Assembly: GCF_016097555.1 (NCBI RefSeq)
Contig: NC_054703.1
Span: 12,721,170 to 12,785,169, forward strand
Direction of reading: 5' to 3'
Length of the DNA stretch: 64,000 bases
Origin: Gigantopelta aegis
Lineage: Eukaryota; Mollusca; Gastropoda; Neomphalida; Peltospiridae
Below the pieces are notes generated by a model. The model was given only the letters and a program-made list of their open reading frames with translations. It was not told where the DNA came from and did no database searches. The position numbers were made by a program, and so were the translations under genes. Of this stretch, positions 33,120 to 43,582 are shown piece after piece. Positions within the stretch are counted from its first letter, which is position 1; each line of letters starts with the position of its first letter.

Positions 33120-33875
33120 GGAACATTTGTAGAGGATCACAACTAACATGGTAAATGTGACGTCATCTTCTTATGAAAGCCCTTCCTGATGGAATGGCTC
33201 TTGAACCAAATACCATTAAAACCGTTACTGACTCCCAAGTTTCCATACTTGACTTTGTGTTTAGTAAGCAATGGAAATAACAAATCAACATTTTCACTGT
33301 ATCTATTTCCAAACCTAAAAAGGTTAAACATGTCATTGTGCCAGTTATCTTATCTTGAGCAAGGGGAACACCTATTTTTTGACACAGTGATGTAAATATA
33401 ACATTAACCGTTCACGGGTTTGAGAACCAGGAGCACCAGCAAATAGAAAATCATCCAAATAATTATTAAGAGTACTTACACCTGATTTTCAACTACCAAA
33501 GCGTGGAAAAATTTCAAAATAATTTCCAATAAAGAAAAAGACAAAGAACATCCAATTGGAAGGCATTTGTCAATATAGATAGAGGAAGAAGGAAATGTTT
33601 TATTGTGGAACACTGGCTGGAAGGAGAAATAGCCCAATGAGCCCACCGACGGCGATCGATCCCAGATTGATAGCGCATCAAGCGAGCGCTGTACCACTGA
33701 GCTACGTCCCGCCCCCTTGTGAATATAGTACGTCTCATCAAGATAATTCCCTAACAAATACAAATCAGTTGGGTTAATTGGCAAAAGTCTGAAAGCTGAT
33801 TACATGTCCAGTTTCACAAGCAAAGACCCAAAACTCAAACTTTTTAATAACTTTGTCAAAGGAACTGTAATGAAC
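33120..33875 (-). mobile_element. DIRS-type fossil, reverse transcriptase region (left part)
   Basis: On the minus strand, segments such as YYIHK, IDKCLPIGCSLS and IGVPLAQ are characteristic of the reverse transcriptase of DIRS-like (tyrosine-recombinase) retroelements. The element is broken in several places and has an S1 SINE inside it (33588-33713). Its other part lies at 36294-37640, beyond the hAT-like insertion. No recombinase could be identified, so it is an incomplete fossil. Confidence 0.65.
33588..33713 (-). mobile_element. SINE, S1/S2 head fragment, inserted in the DIRS-type fossil
   Basis: The plus strand shows ggagaaatagcccaatgagc, gatcgatcccagattgatag and tgagctacgtcccgcccc, the reverse complement of an H1 head. 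The tail is almost absent. Confidence 0.75.
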
Positions 33876-34163
33876 TCGACACATGTATTACATTCATGTG
33901 CGTATGTGGGATGACAACATTGTCGAACAAGATATCTCAACTCAAAAGTTCCTGGGACACAGTGGCTCTGAAAAGTTATTGGAGCATTTCATTGAGGCTA
34001 CATCTGAGCTACATTTGAAAAGTGTCTTGCAGGTAAATATAGTTTTATTTCAACTTTAGTTGTACTCTTAAGTCTTTCTAGTACCTACTGTTTATGTAAG
34101 TTATTTTATAATGTTCAACATAAATGTAGGATCATCTGCATACCTTTCATATCAAACTACATT

Positions 34164-34223
<60 letters not shown>

Positions 34224-36293
34224 CAAAATGTAAATCATTGACTTTGTATAATTGTAATTTTAAAACTATACTTATATATGGTCTACAGAAATATGTAAGT
34301 AAAATCACTAGATTACTTCATAAATGTATATAACTATTTTATATTTCAGGTGTCTATGGATGGGCCTAGTGTTAATTGGAAATTCATAAACATGTTCCAA
34401 GATCATGTGAAGCACAACTGCGATGGAACCTTCCTGAATGTTGGCAGCTGTGAACTGCACATCCTGCACGGAGCATTCAAAGATGCTATATCTGCTACGG
34501 AATGGGAGGTGGAACAGTTCTTCACAAGTTGTCACTGGCTATTTAAAGACACCCCTGCCAGACGTGATGATTATACAACAGTGACAGGAAGCAAGGTGTT
34601 TCCATTAAAGTTTTGCAAGCATCGCTGGCTTGAAAACATTTCTGTAGCAGAAAGAGTACACGAAATCTTGCCAAACATACGTACTTTTGTGTCAAATGTT
34701 GAAAAAGGGAAGATTAATAACCCCAAAACTCTCTCTTATGAAAAGATAGTTGGAATGTTGAAGGATGATTTGTTAGAGGTCAAAATCAAATCAAATTTAT
34801 TTCCATTGCAAATGTGGTAAATCCATTTCTAGTAAATTATCAGACTGATCTCCCAATGTTACCTTTTATGTCTGATGATCTTTGTCACATTTTGAAAAGA
34901 TTGACGTGCAGGTTTATAGTGTACAGTGTAATTAAACTGGACATTGGTGAAACTAATCAGTGCCAGTTACACCATGTTGATCTTGGTTTTGCTGCCGAAA
35001 AACAAATGAAATCACTTGTTACCAGTAAAAAGGTCAGTGAGAGACAGGCATTGAACACCAGAAACCAGTGTAGAGATGGACTTAAAAAGATGGTATTGAA
35101 ATTGCAGGCCAAAAGTCCTCTGCAGTTTCAATTGGTGAGGAGCTTGACATGCCTGGATCCCCGGAGAATGATTGGCAACAGAGATGGTTGTATTTCAAAC
35201 TTTAAAAAGGTGCTGAAAGTATTGGTGGATGCTGGGAAAGCTGACGAGTCTGACTGTGATTCAACAGTTCACAACTTTCCTTGATGACATTGTACCTGCC
35301 AACAAGAGTAGATTTGACAATTTTGATCACACCAATGAAGGATCCAGGATTGATGTAATGTTTCATGACCTAATGTCAAGGGAAAGATGTTTCCAGAAGT
35401 TGTGGGAGATTGTTGAACTCCTTTTGATTTTATCTCATGGACAAGCATCTGTAGAACGGGGCTTTTCAACAAATAAAGAAATTTGTATAGAAAATTTACA
35501 GGAGAGGTCATTCATTGCACAAAGGCAAGTTTGTGATCATATCCGTTTTGTGGGTGGACCTCTAAATGTTGCTATTTCGAAGAAATTGGTAATGTCTGCC
35601 GTTTCGGCATGTCTGGCATATTTGGAAGATGAACAACAGAGAGCTGCCAAATCTGTGGTATCCCTGAAAACAAAGTGTTTGGTGGATGAAGTGGAAGAAC
35701 TGAAATCCAAAAAAAAGGCGACTTGAAAATGATGCCAGTGCTTTAACAAAATCAGCTGATTTGTTTGCAGAACAAGCTGAAGCTACCAAGAGTATGACGC
35801 AGTTGAGACATCTGATTGCTAAATCCAACAGCCACCAAAAGTCTTCCAAAGAAAAAATGGCAGAGTGTTTTGGTCTGAACCTGTCAATTGACACCAAATT
35901 GGCAGAACTTAAGGAATGTTAGTGTACATGATCTGCAGACATGTACATTGACAATGTATATATGTTATCTGTTGGTGGTTTTCTTTTATTTGTTGGGACT
36001 ATTTTTTTTATGGAACTACAGTGTACACTGTTTTATCATGAGTGAACTTTAATTTATCAAAAGAACATAAATGTTGCTTTGAATTCCCTCCTGAATGCTT
36101 ATACTAGGTGACTACCTGTGCAGTGAATTGGAGGGTGTGCATGATTTTGTATTGCATTATTTACATGTATTTCAAATAAAATATATTTGACTTTTCAAGC
36201 ATATTTTCTAGATTATAAGTAATGCTTGTTGATTTTGCAATGGTCATGAAAAAGTCATGGAAAATCAAGTCCAAAAAGGTGTACGAACCCTGA
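33876..36293 (+). mobile_element. hAT-like DNA transposon with an intron
   Basis: An exon ending at 34032 (MWDDNIVEQDISTQKFLGHS ... LHLKSVLQ) is followed by GTAAAT, an intron of 317 bp with a (GT)n microsatellite, and an acceptor atttcag at 34349. The coding region resumes with VSMDGPSVNWKF in phase. The rest runs to a stop at 35922 and includes LLILSHGQASVERGFSTNKE, which resembles the C-terminal dimerisation motif of hAT transposases, and a Lys-rich C-terminal part. Three frameshifts break it (near 34790, near 35258, and in an A run at about 35712), so it is inactive. The right terminus at 36293 reads, inward, cagggttcgtacaccttttt, a hAT-type CAGGG end. The matching left end is not visible. 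It interrupts the DIRS-type fossil. Confidence 0.7.
34164..34220. repeat. (GT)n microsatellite inside the hAT-like intron
   Basis: About 28 GT units. It lies between the donor at 34033 and the acceptor at 34349. Confidence 0.95.
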
Positions 36294-37640
36294 TGTAAGG
36301 ATCAATAAAATCATTAACAACTTCCCAAATGAGGGTATGAAAGACGCGCTATTAATCTCCACTCGCCATTCTTTTTAGATACAAGACCAATTGGAGAGAC
36401 TCCTAGAGTAGAAATAGGCAACTCAGTAACCTGACATCTGGTCTAATTTAACTTCTTTTTGTATTTTTAATAATGTCTCCTCTTTGTTTTGGTAAGCTGA
36501 TTTCAAATTGTTTGAAGAAATGAGAAGCCCGCTGCCTGGGTCCAGAATATTGTAATCTAAAACTCTCTGAAAATGTTGATAAGAGCTCGCTAGCAGTTAA
36601 CTTAACCGGATAGGTTTGGAGCAAACGCTCCAGGTCGCAACATTTCTCGGTCGGACAGAATCCTGGGAAGTATGGGGTCTAAAAGTTGTATGTGTTACTC
36701 CGAAATTTGCGAACATTTGTGTTTAGATTACGGAATCTGTTTCCACCCAAAGAGGACGAACTCTGAGCATTTTGCCTTTGACATGACTTAATTGGATGAC
36801 CTAAACTGCAACGGATGCACGTGTGTTGATAAATACATGCTGAATTATTGCAAAAACCATCGTAGTTAAATGCATAACACTTCTTGGCAGTTGGCCTCGC
36901 CGTCAGCCCTGAACGCCCAGGAGTTAATGGAACAGTAGGTGAATAAATGTACATAAGCCAAAGCTCAGAGTCAATAACCCCCCAAGAACTTGCCGGATTC
37001 ATGGCTTTTCTCAATCGATATTGCTCATCATAGGTTTTCCAATCTGTTCCACTGCAACGATCGGCACCCAGACGGACAGTTTGCATATATTTCAAAAGTT
37101 CCTGAATTCGGGAGGTATGAACAGAGCAAAAGATAGCCATATATACAATGAAAGCATCTGTCCAAATTTCTATCGTTCGAATGTTCCACTGCTGTTGAAT
37201 CGGTTGCATTACCAGTTTCCCCTGTGACAATACTAACTTATATTTTATGTCTGAAGACTCTGGCATTGTGTTCAACATATGTCCTAAATCTATAAATTCA
37301 CCTCTAAATATTTTTTCTTTGACATTTTGCGGTACATGTAATGCTATATCAACCGCAGGACTCTGCAGACCAGGTGCAGAAGACTGATAGCTACTGCAAA
37401 TGGCATTACCTACAGGGTTAACAAGTTCTTCAGCTGAAACTTTCACTGATGGACTCCACGATTCTGCTGGGGAGCCAGACGACGAAGGAGCTGCTGGTGG
37501 ACTCTGTGAATCTATTGTGGAGGCAGATGATGATGTGCTGTCTTGTGCTTCGTTTTCCGTCTGGCTAGTGGGAGAGCCTCTGTAGCCGCCAGTGTTTTTG
37601 AAGCCTTTTGCTTGCCTGAACGAAGCATATACTGAAATAC
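36294..37640 (-). mobile_element. DIRS-type fossil, gag-like ORF and start of RT region
   Basis: The longest frame (36679-37446, 255 residues) has blocks found in gag-like ORFs next to DIRS-type reverse transcriptases: IDLGHML, IQELLKYMQTVRLGADR, SSWGVIDSELWLMYIYS. It ends with a CCCH-type finger (C-x8-C-x4-C-x3-H, from CYAFNYDGFC) followed by a C-x2-C-x3-H-x4-C knuckle (CIRCSLGHPIKSC). These would bind nucleic acid. Left of it, 36300-36400 holds the beginning of the reverse transcriptase region. The fossil is broken and split by the hAT-like element at 33876-36293. Confidence 0.65.
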
Positions 37641-37671
37641 AATTAAAACGAATTAATCCAGATATTCCTTT

Positions 37672-37822
37672 ATCATCATCATCATCATCATCATCAGTAG
37701 TATTGTTTTATTAATTTTTTTACTTTTTTTTGTTATTTATTTATTTATATATTTATTATATTATATTATATTATATTATATTATATTATATTATATATTT
37801 TTTTTTTTTTTTTTTTTTTTTT
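37672..37822. repeat. Simple repeats: (CAT)n, (TTATA)n and a T run
   Basis: (CATCAT)n at 37673-37695, (ATTAT)n at 37755-37795 and a 25-T run to 37822. Confidence 0.9.
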
Positions 37823-37823
37823 G

Positions 37824-37880
37824 GCAAATGAGGGTATGAAAGATGTGTTTTGGTAAGATGATTTCAGCATTGTGTGAAGA
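37824..37880 (-). mobile_element. Scrap of the DIRS-type fossil next to the truncated ZNF
   Basis: The segment gcaaatgagggtatgaaaga followed by ttttggtaag.tgatttca matches two places in the fossil (36328 and 36487) brought together. It abuts the 3' end of the truncated zinc-finger copy and may mark the event that cut it. Confidence 0.45.
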
Positions 37881-38349
37881 AACATTTTTTAAGGTGGAAC
37901 CATAAGAGAAATGTATTTTTACACACCTGACTCGTGAAATTCTTGACTCCAGCGTGAACTGACATGTGCTTTTTCAAGCCAGAACTCGGATGCAAACACT
38001 TTTTGCACACCTCACACTGATGTGGTCCTTCACCAGAGTGGATCCTTATATGGTGCTTAACCTTAGTCTTGCACGAGAAACACTTTAAACACATCCCACA
38101 TCGAAAAGGTTTCTCACAAGCATGTGCTGATGTTTGTACTTTCAGATCACGGTTGTTTCCACAATGTGTTGACGAGACCCCACGTTTGACACATCTCTGA
38201 TCGTTGGTAGACATATTTAATTTATGACAGAGGACCTTTAAAGTTTGGAACTGTATGAAGATGTCTTGTTTCGTTATGAGGGTGTCTGAAACCAGCCTGG
38301 GATGAACATTTGCCGATGTATTTCCAAAGTCGTAGTGTGAAGCTGAGCA
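37864..38349 (-). pseudogene. C2H2 zinc-finger copy 3, truncated after two fingers
   Basis: The frame from 38214 (MSTNDQRCVKRGVSSTHCGN) has the shared leader, two fingers (FRCGMCLKCF...H, HQCEVCKKCL...H) and a third whose second cysteine pattern and histidines are degraded (FTSQVCKNTF). It stops at 37864, where the other copies have 12 to 18 fingers. Upstream, a minus-strand acceptor (ggttttgttttag) lies at 38350, as in copy 1. The gene is most likely a pseudogene, although a 116-residue product remains possible. Confidence 0.75.
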
Positions 38350-38650
38350 CTAAAACAAAACCAGTAAATATATTTATCCCGCAATCACTGTACATTGGCA
38401 AAATATGATGACTAGATAAATCTCTATATTTTCGGTCACAATATAGGTCACGTGACATAAGCCCGACTCGACTGAGTATTTTAAACTACATTTTCAATAA
38501 ACATACTCTTTAAATCATTTGTTGAAGTACAGTAAATACAAATAACTTTTAGTTTTGGGATAATAATACAAAACTTGTATATTTAATTATGAATTAGAGC
38601 TTAGCAATGCTTTTTTAATGTGACAGAATGTAGCTAGCATCTTACAAAAA

Positions 38651-38680
38651 TGACGTCATGTATCTTGTATGACGTCATAC
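38651..38680. promoter_or_regulatory. Two CRE-type TGACGTCA sites
   Basis: Consensus CREB/ATF octamers lie at 38651-38658 and 38670-38677, 19 bp apart. The second lies in a perfect 14-bp palindrome (gtatgacgtcatac). They are about 300 bp upstream of the acceptor of zinc-finger copy 3 on its transcribed strand. Function is inferred only from the motif. Confidence 0.4.
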
Positions 38681-38779
38681 GGCAAAAGCTTTGCTAGGTT
38701 GACAATACTCGATTTGCGTACACAAAACTAGAATAAATCATGATTTTCCAAATATTCCTGTAGGATTGCAGGATAAAAG

Positions 38780-38923
38780 AAATAACTGGTTACTGTCTTA
38801 AGATGTCGACTTTATCCTGCTCAGGTCGAATGACGAATGCAGCTCGATAAAGCCTCGCTGCATTTGCCATTCTAACCTTCAGAGTATATTTAAAGCCGAT
38901 ATCTAAAGACAGTAACCAGTTAT
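38780..38923. repeat. Long palindromic (foldback) element, copy iii
   Basis: The left arm (aataactggttactgtctta) and right arm (taaagacagtaaccagttatt) are reverse complements and extend about 65 bp to a centre at gcagctcgataaagcctcgctgc. The outer 20 bp are the best preserved. Confidence 0.75.
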
Positions 38924-38929
38924 TCCCTA

Positions 38930-39210
38930 TAAACGAAATATAAACTAAGACTTTAGCAACGTGTGAAGAAATGTCTTCCTTGTTTACACCTCTGATCACT
39001 GTTAGGCGTATTGTCTTTATAACAGAGGACCTTCGAAATGCGGAACTGTATTATTTCTTATTTCGTTACGAGTCTGTCTTAAGCCAGCCTGGAATAAACT
39101 TTTCAAAGTTGGAGTTAAACAAAACCAGTAAAGGTATAAACGAAATATAAACTAAGATTTGAGCAACATGCGAAGGCATTTCTTCCTTCTTTACATCTAA
39201 GAGAGAAGGT
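38930..39210 (-). pseudogene. Zinc-finger 5'-end remnants (copies 4 and 5)
   Basis: 38940-39115 aligns with the 5' UTR and first codons of the zinc-finger copies (aacagaggaccttcgaaatg, ccagcctggaataaac). The start codon is ACG and the leader (TPNSDQRC) soon diverges and stops. 39125-39205 repeats the same outer piece (ataaacgaaatataaactaa, gaagg.atttcttcctt), so the remnant is itself duplicated. No fingers survive. The acceptor AG is lost. Confidence 0.6.
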
Positions 39211-39239
39211 TTATTTGTTTTATTGGGGGTTTTGTTTGT

Positions 39240-39317
39240 TTGTTGTTGTTGTTGTTGTTGTTGTGTGTGTATGTGTGTGTGTGTGTGTGATATTTGTTTT
39301 ATTGGGGGTTTTGTTTG

Positions 39318-39358
<41 letters not shown>
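39240..39358. repeat. (TTG)n and duplicated (TG)n tracts
   Basis: The motif ttttattgggggttttgttt plus a TG run occurs twice in tandem (39215-39290 and 39295-39358). Confidence 0.9.
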
Positions 39359-39359
<1 letters not shown>

Positions 39360-40235
39360 TATTCGTTTTCGTATAGTAGTAAGAGTGTTGATTTGTGTCC
39401 ATTTCGTTTTTAGTTATTATTAACTTATACATTTAGACGACCACTACGTTCAATGTCCGTTTACGTTTTTCTATTACATATCTATCCAATCTTACTATTA
39501 TAATAAAGACATTTTCAAACAGTGTTGGAAATTTATTTTGTATGACATATGTGTGCGTTCTGGACCGGAACACATTTATGGGGAATTTCATTTTTAATGA
39601 CACATTGCACCATGAAACAAAAACAAAACATGCTTTAGAAATGACACCACATCTTATTTGAAACTTACAGATTGCCACAATGTATGGTTTTTAATGTTAA
39701 ATAAATCCACAAAAGTAGTATTGATCGTAGATTTAAAGTTACATTATCTGGTTACCATATTATAACATCATGTACAAATGTGAAATACAAGCTCAAATGC
39801 ACTTTTAAAAAAGTCGTGTGTGTTAGCTATGAACGGATATCGTCAAACGTATACGCTTGAATCATCGCCTGTGCCGCCATAGCTCGGCAAAGCACTAACG
39901 ACAGCCTGTTGTCAGTTTCAGTTAACACGTGCGTTTGCCGATTTCAAATTGTAGGGTTCGTATCAAAAAATTAAGAGAAATCTTGCGCTGTAGTTAAAAA
40001 TGGTTTGATCTTGACAACGTATTATCGACAGTCGTACCTTCCTATTTCAGAATTGATATTTTATAAAGTGTTAGTAGAACTTTCAAAGTTTAGTTTGTAT
40101 ACTAGTAACACATTAATCATGTATATATTTTAAAAATAAAATATACTAAAGTAGACAATGAACGTATTCACTTCTTAATTTTACGTGTTAAAATCGAAAA
40201 ATTCAAATAAATATTATTTCGTTTGGAAAGGGTAA
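39360..40235. other. No gene recognised
   Basis: Ordinary AT-rich DNA. I see no SINE module, terminal repeat or protein-like frame. Confidence 0.45.
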
Positions 40236-40239
40236 AGTT

Positions 40240-40720
40240 GGGGGGGGGGGGGGGTAGGTTGTTTAATGACATCAAAGATAAAGCATATTGATTTAATAAT
40301 CATCCGACCCCATACAACCGTAAATAAAATGTGTTGAGTGCGTCGTTAAATAAAAAATATCCTATCCTTCCTTCTATCTGCTGTTGGATGTCTAACATTT
40401 GGTAATTTTGACATATAATCTTAGAGAGGAATCGGGTGCATGTGCAGGGGGAGGGTATTGGTGGTCGAAACCCTTACTTGCCCAAGCTTAAAAAAAATTG
40501 TATTTTTGGGGGGAGCATGGCCCCATATAAAATTTGCTTAACACAGTCTATAACCCCAACCCCGCTGAAATCCCTGCACCCGCGCCTTGGAAACCCGCTA
40601 CATTTTTTTTTAGCAAGGGATTGTTTATATGTACCATCCCACAAACAGGATATCACATACCATGGTCTTTTTGCATACCCGTCGATGGGGATCGATTCTA
40701 GACTGACCGCGCATTTCCAA
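40240..40720 (-). mobile_element. SINE S2 with two nested insertions
   Basis: A 15-G run (40240-40254) is followed by the S2 tail. An S1 T1-tail scrap (cgtaaataaaatgtgttgag) sits at 40297-40375, and an inverted-repeat G-run element scrap (gtgcatgtgcaggggg ... ccctgcacccgcgcc) at 40435-40588. The S2 body and head follow to gggatcgattctagactgac. Confidence 0.6.
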
Positions 40721-41325
40721 AAAACACCTTTTTAGGTCTAAGTAATGAATAAAAATAACATATAGTCTTGAAAAATGTTACGTAAATCGAACACAGTACC
40801 CTCTTCCTCTACCCCTAGAGCGTTACGTAATTAGTATCACCCCCTTACATGTAACGCGTATGCCAAAAGCTGGCCACTGTCAAAATTTCAAGGCAAATCC
40901 CCCACTCACCGACCCCTGGAAAGGCGGTGTACCATATCTCTATGGATATAAATATATTTTGGAGATATGAGACGACCCCTCAATCAAGACAGTTAAATTT
41001 GTTCAAAAATTGCGAAATCTCACGTGATCTCTTGTTGGGGAATTCTATACTTGTGATAAGCCAATGAAAACCGAGATCGGTACGAGCCCGTCAAAAGTGT
41101 TCCACTTTCAAAATCATGGCTTTGTTTTTGACCTGGATAAGCCAGCGTAGTGAAACCAATGCGGAGTATGGCGTCATATATGTACCAAACGTAATTGGAT
41201 TGTCTGTTCTATATGCTAAAATAATAAAAAATATTACAGGGAATGTAGTTTTAAGAGAGTGTAGTTATGTCAGATCTTTTGACGTTACGTTAAAAACCAT
41301 TTCTTTGTTTATTATAAGAGAAACG
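40721..41325. other. No gene recognised
   Basis: The plus-strand frame 41116-41364 runs into the minisatellite and has no family features I can name. The 41030-41100 patch is slightly GC-richer. Confidence 0.35.
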
Positions 41326-41329
41326 TGTA

Positions 41330-42122
41330 ATTTGACAGGGACCGGCCAAACATTCTGTGTTTAACAAAGAGATATATGTAATTTGACATCGACTGACATG
41401 ACATTGTGTGTTTAACAAAGAGATACATGTGATCTGACAGGGACTGGCATGACATTGTGTGTTTAACAAAGAGATACATGTGATCTGACGGGACATTGTG
41501 TGTTTAACAAAGAGATACATGTGATCTGACAGGGACTGACATGACATTGTGTGTTTAACAAAGAGATACATGTGATCTGACAGGGACTGACGGGACATTG
41601 TGTGTTTAACAAAGATATACATGTGATCCGACAGGGACTGACGGGACATTGTGTGTTTAACAAAGAGATACATGTGATCCGACAGGGACTGGCGGGACAT
41701 TCTATGTTTAACAAAGAGATGCATGCAGTTTGACAGAGAATGTCCGAACATTCTGTGTTTAACAAAGAGATACATGCAATTTGACAGGGACTGGCCGGAC
41801 ATCCGGTGTGTAACTAATAGATACATGCGATTTGACAGTGACTGGCCGGACATTATGTGTTTAACAAAGAGATACATGCAATTTGACAGGAACTGACCGG
41901 ACATCCGGTGTGTAACTAATAGATACATGCGATTTGACAGTGACTGGCCGGACATTATGTGTTTAACAAAGAGATACATGCAATTTGACAGGGACTGGCC
42001 AGACATTATGTGTGTAACTAACAGATACATGCAATTTGACAGGGACTGGCCAGACATTATGTGTGTAACTAACAAATACATGCAATTTGACAGGGACTGG
42101 CCAAACATTATGTGTGTAACTA
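41330..42122 (-). repeat. 51-bp minisatellite, about 15 copies, with a 289-residue open frame
   Basis: The unit (gacagggactggc.tgacatt, gtgtttaacaaagagatac, atg(t/c).(a/g)) is 51 bp, so any frame without a stop stays open through the array. The minus-strand frame 41290-42159 encodes 17-residue repeats of the type MSGQSLSNCMYLLVTHI. One unit near 41487 has lost 18 bp, also a multiple of three. There is no sign of splice sites or a promoter, so translation is unproven. Confidence 0.9.
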
Positions 42123-42196
42123 AGTAGCAACATTCACCTTTTACACCTATCTCATGCACTCATTTTGATTCCGATTATTTTCGTGCTCGTATCTAT

Positions 42197-42330
42197 TAAC
42201 ATTTCAATCACGCTGTCTTGGGTACACACTACAGTTCAAGCACGCTCTCTTGGGCACACACCTCAGCTAGTTGAATAGTCTATCCACAATGGGTTGGTGG
42301 TTAATTGCTAGTAAGCAGTCGGAGAGAAGT
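42197..42330 (-). mobile_element. SINE, S4 3' part, degenerate and partly duplicated
   Basis: The motif tcacgctgtcttgggtacac and its diverged repeat gcacgctctcttgggcacac match the T3 region 'gtgtgcccaggacagcgtgc' on the minus strand, followed by the cacaatgggttggtggttaa segment. Confidence 0.5.
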
Positions 42331-42421
42331 CGGCATAGTGACTTTGGCGCTTAACTAATTTAATTAATTAATACAAGTAAAACGTATAAAAAGTCCTTGC
42401 TCTAAAAGAAAAATAATTACA

Positions 42422-42460
42422 CCCCCCCCCCCCCCCAAAAAAAAAAAAAAAAAAAAAAAA
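42422..42460. repeat. C15-A24 homopolymer junction
   Basis: A C run is directly followed by an A run. Confidence 0.9.
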
Positions 42461-42598
42461 AACCACAACTGAGACTAAACGATCCAACAGCTCGTTATAA
42501 ACTACTTAAACCACTTAACAAAGAAAACAACAATTTACCAGCATTAGATGATTGCTATCCATTTTCAAAACTTGAAACAACGGCGAATTGGATGGAGG

Positions 42599-42730
42599 AA
42601 ATGTTCTATTTAACGACGCACTCAACACATTTTATTTACGGTTATGTGGCGTCGGACATCTGGTTAAGGACCACACCGAACAGTGGCGTAGGAAGGTGCC
42701 AAAAGGTGTGGGGGGGGGGGGGGGGGCACA
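42599..42730 (-). mobile_element. S1 T1-tail scrap followed by a G-run element end
   Basis: The S1 tail (ttatttacggttatgtggcg) runs to about 42680. It is then followed by cagtggcgtaggaaggtgcc and 17 G (42710-42726), as in the cagtggcgta-type elements. Confidence 0.65.
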
Positions 42731-42734
42731 CTTT

Positions 42735-43215
42735 TATATTTACACACTTTTACACTATTATAAAGCAAACATAAAGCAAATTATTACCCATATGGGCTCA
42801 AATATACGGGGTAATATTTTTTCGATCTCTGCACAGTGTGCAGATTGCTTCTACAGTCACCGATTGGCTGGCTTTAAAAAGACAAGATTTGATTGGCAAT
42901 TGCATACTGCCGGGACCACTTTTTGTTCATTCATGATTCCATTCATCGGTCAAACTATTACTACGAACTTCAAATATTTTTTTACGATACGAATATTTAC
43001 GGAATTAAAAATCAAAATATATGTACAAATGTTTAAAAATGTTTTTATTTTATTATTTTGACTGGGTTTTTTTTTAACTATTCTTTGGTGGATACTGTTG
43101 GGTGTGCAACGGTAACGGCGCGTATGAATATATTGTTATGGCTGGTAGAGCTTGTTAGTTGTTACAGCAGCGACAACGTAAATATACTTTTAAAATCGTT
43201 AAAGATTGACAATGG
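42735..43215. other. No gene recognised
   Basis: The plus-strand frame 42588-43061 starts in a SINE tail and crosses a G run, and is not a gene. The rest has ordinary composition. Confidence 0.45.
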
Positions 43216-43221
43216 GTAATA

Positions 43222-43372
43222 AAGAGAATAACCAACTCACTACGAGGAATTACGGAGTATCTGTCCCTCGTGAATTAATGCTGTAAAACCCTCGCCAGAG
43301 GCTCGGGTTTACAACATTAATTCACTCGGGACAGATAATCCGTAATTCCTCGTAGCTCGTTAGTTATTCTCT
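43222..43372. repeat. Long palindromic (foldback) element, copy iv
   Basis: Arms of about 65 bp (agagaataaccaactcacta ... tgtaaaaccctcg and reverse complement) meet at the centre ccagaggct. Arm identity is high. Confidence 0.85.
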
Positions 43373-43381
43373 AAATATCTG

Positions 43382-43563
43382 ACAAGGCCGTGGCAATGCT
43401 GTCCTGTGTAGGATGGTGCATATCAAAGATACCTTGCTACAAATAGGAAAATATAGCGGTTTTCTCTCTAAGACTATGTCAAAAATACCAAATGGTTGAC
43501 ATCCAATAGCCGATGATGAATAAATCAATGTGCTCTAGTGGGGTCATGAAACAAAATAAACTT
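43382..43563 (+). mobile_element. SINE, S2 type, 3' half
   Basis: The body (aaggccgtggcaatgctgtc) and T2 tail (ccaatagccgatgatgaata, tgctctagtggggtcatgaa) are present. The head is missing. Confidence 0.75.
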
Positions 43564-43582
43564 TATAGCTCTTATCGTCAGC

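Noticed and set aside
37021-37227. Plus-strand frame opposite the gag-like ORF
   Set aside because: The minus strand carries the recognisable protein blocks; this is its shadow.
42588-43061. Open frame of 157 residues
   Set aside because: It begins in a reverse SINE tail, passes through a 17-G run and has no family features.
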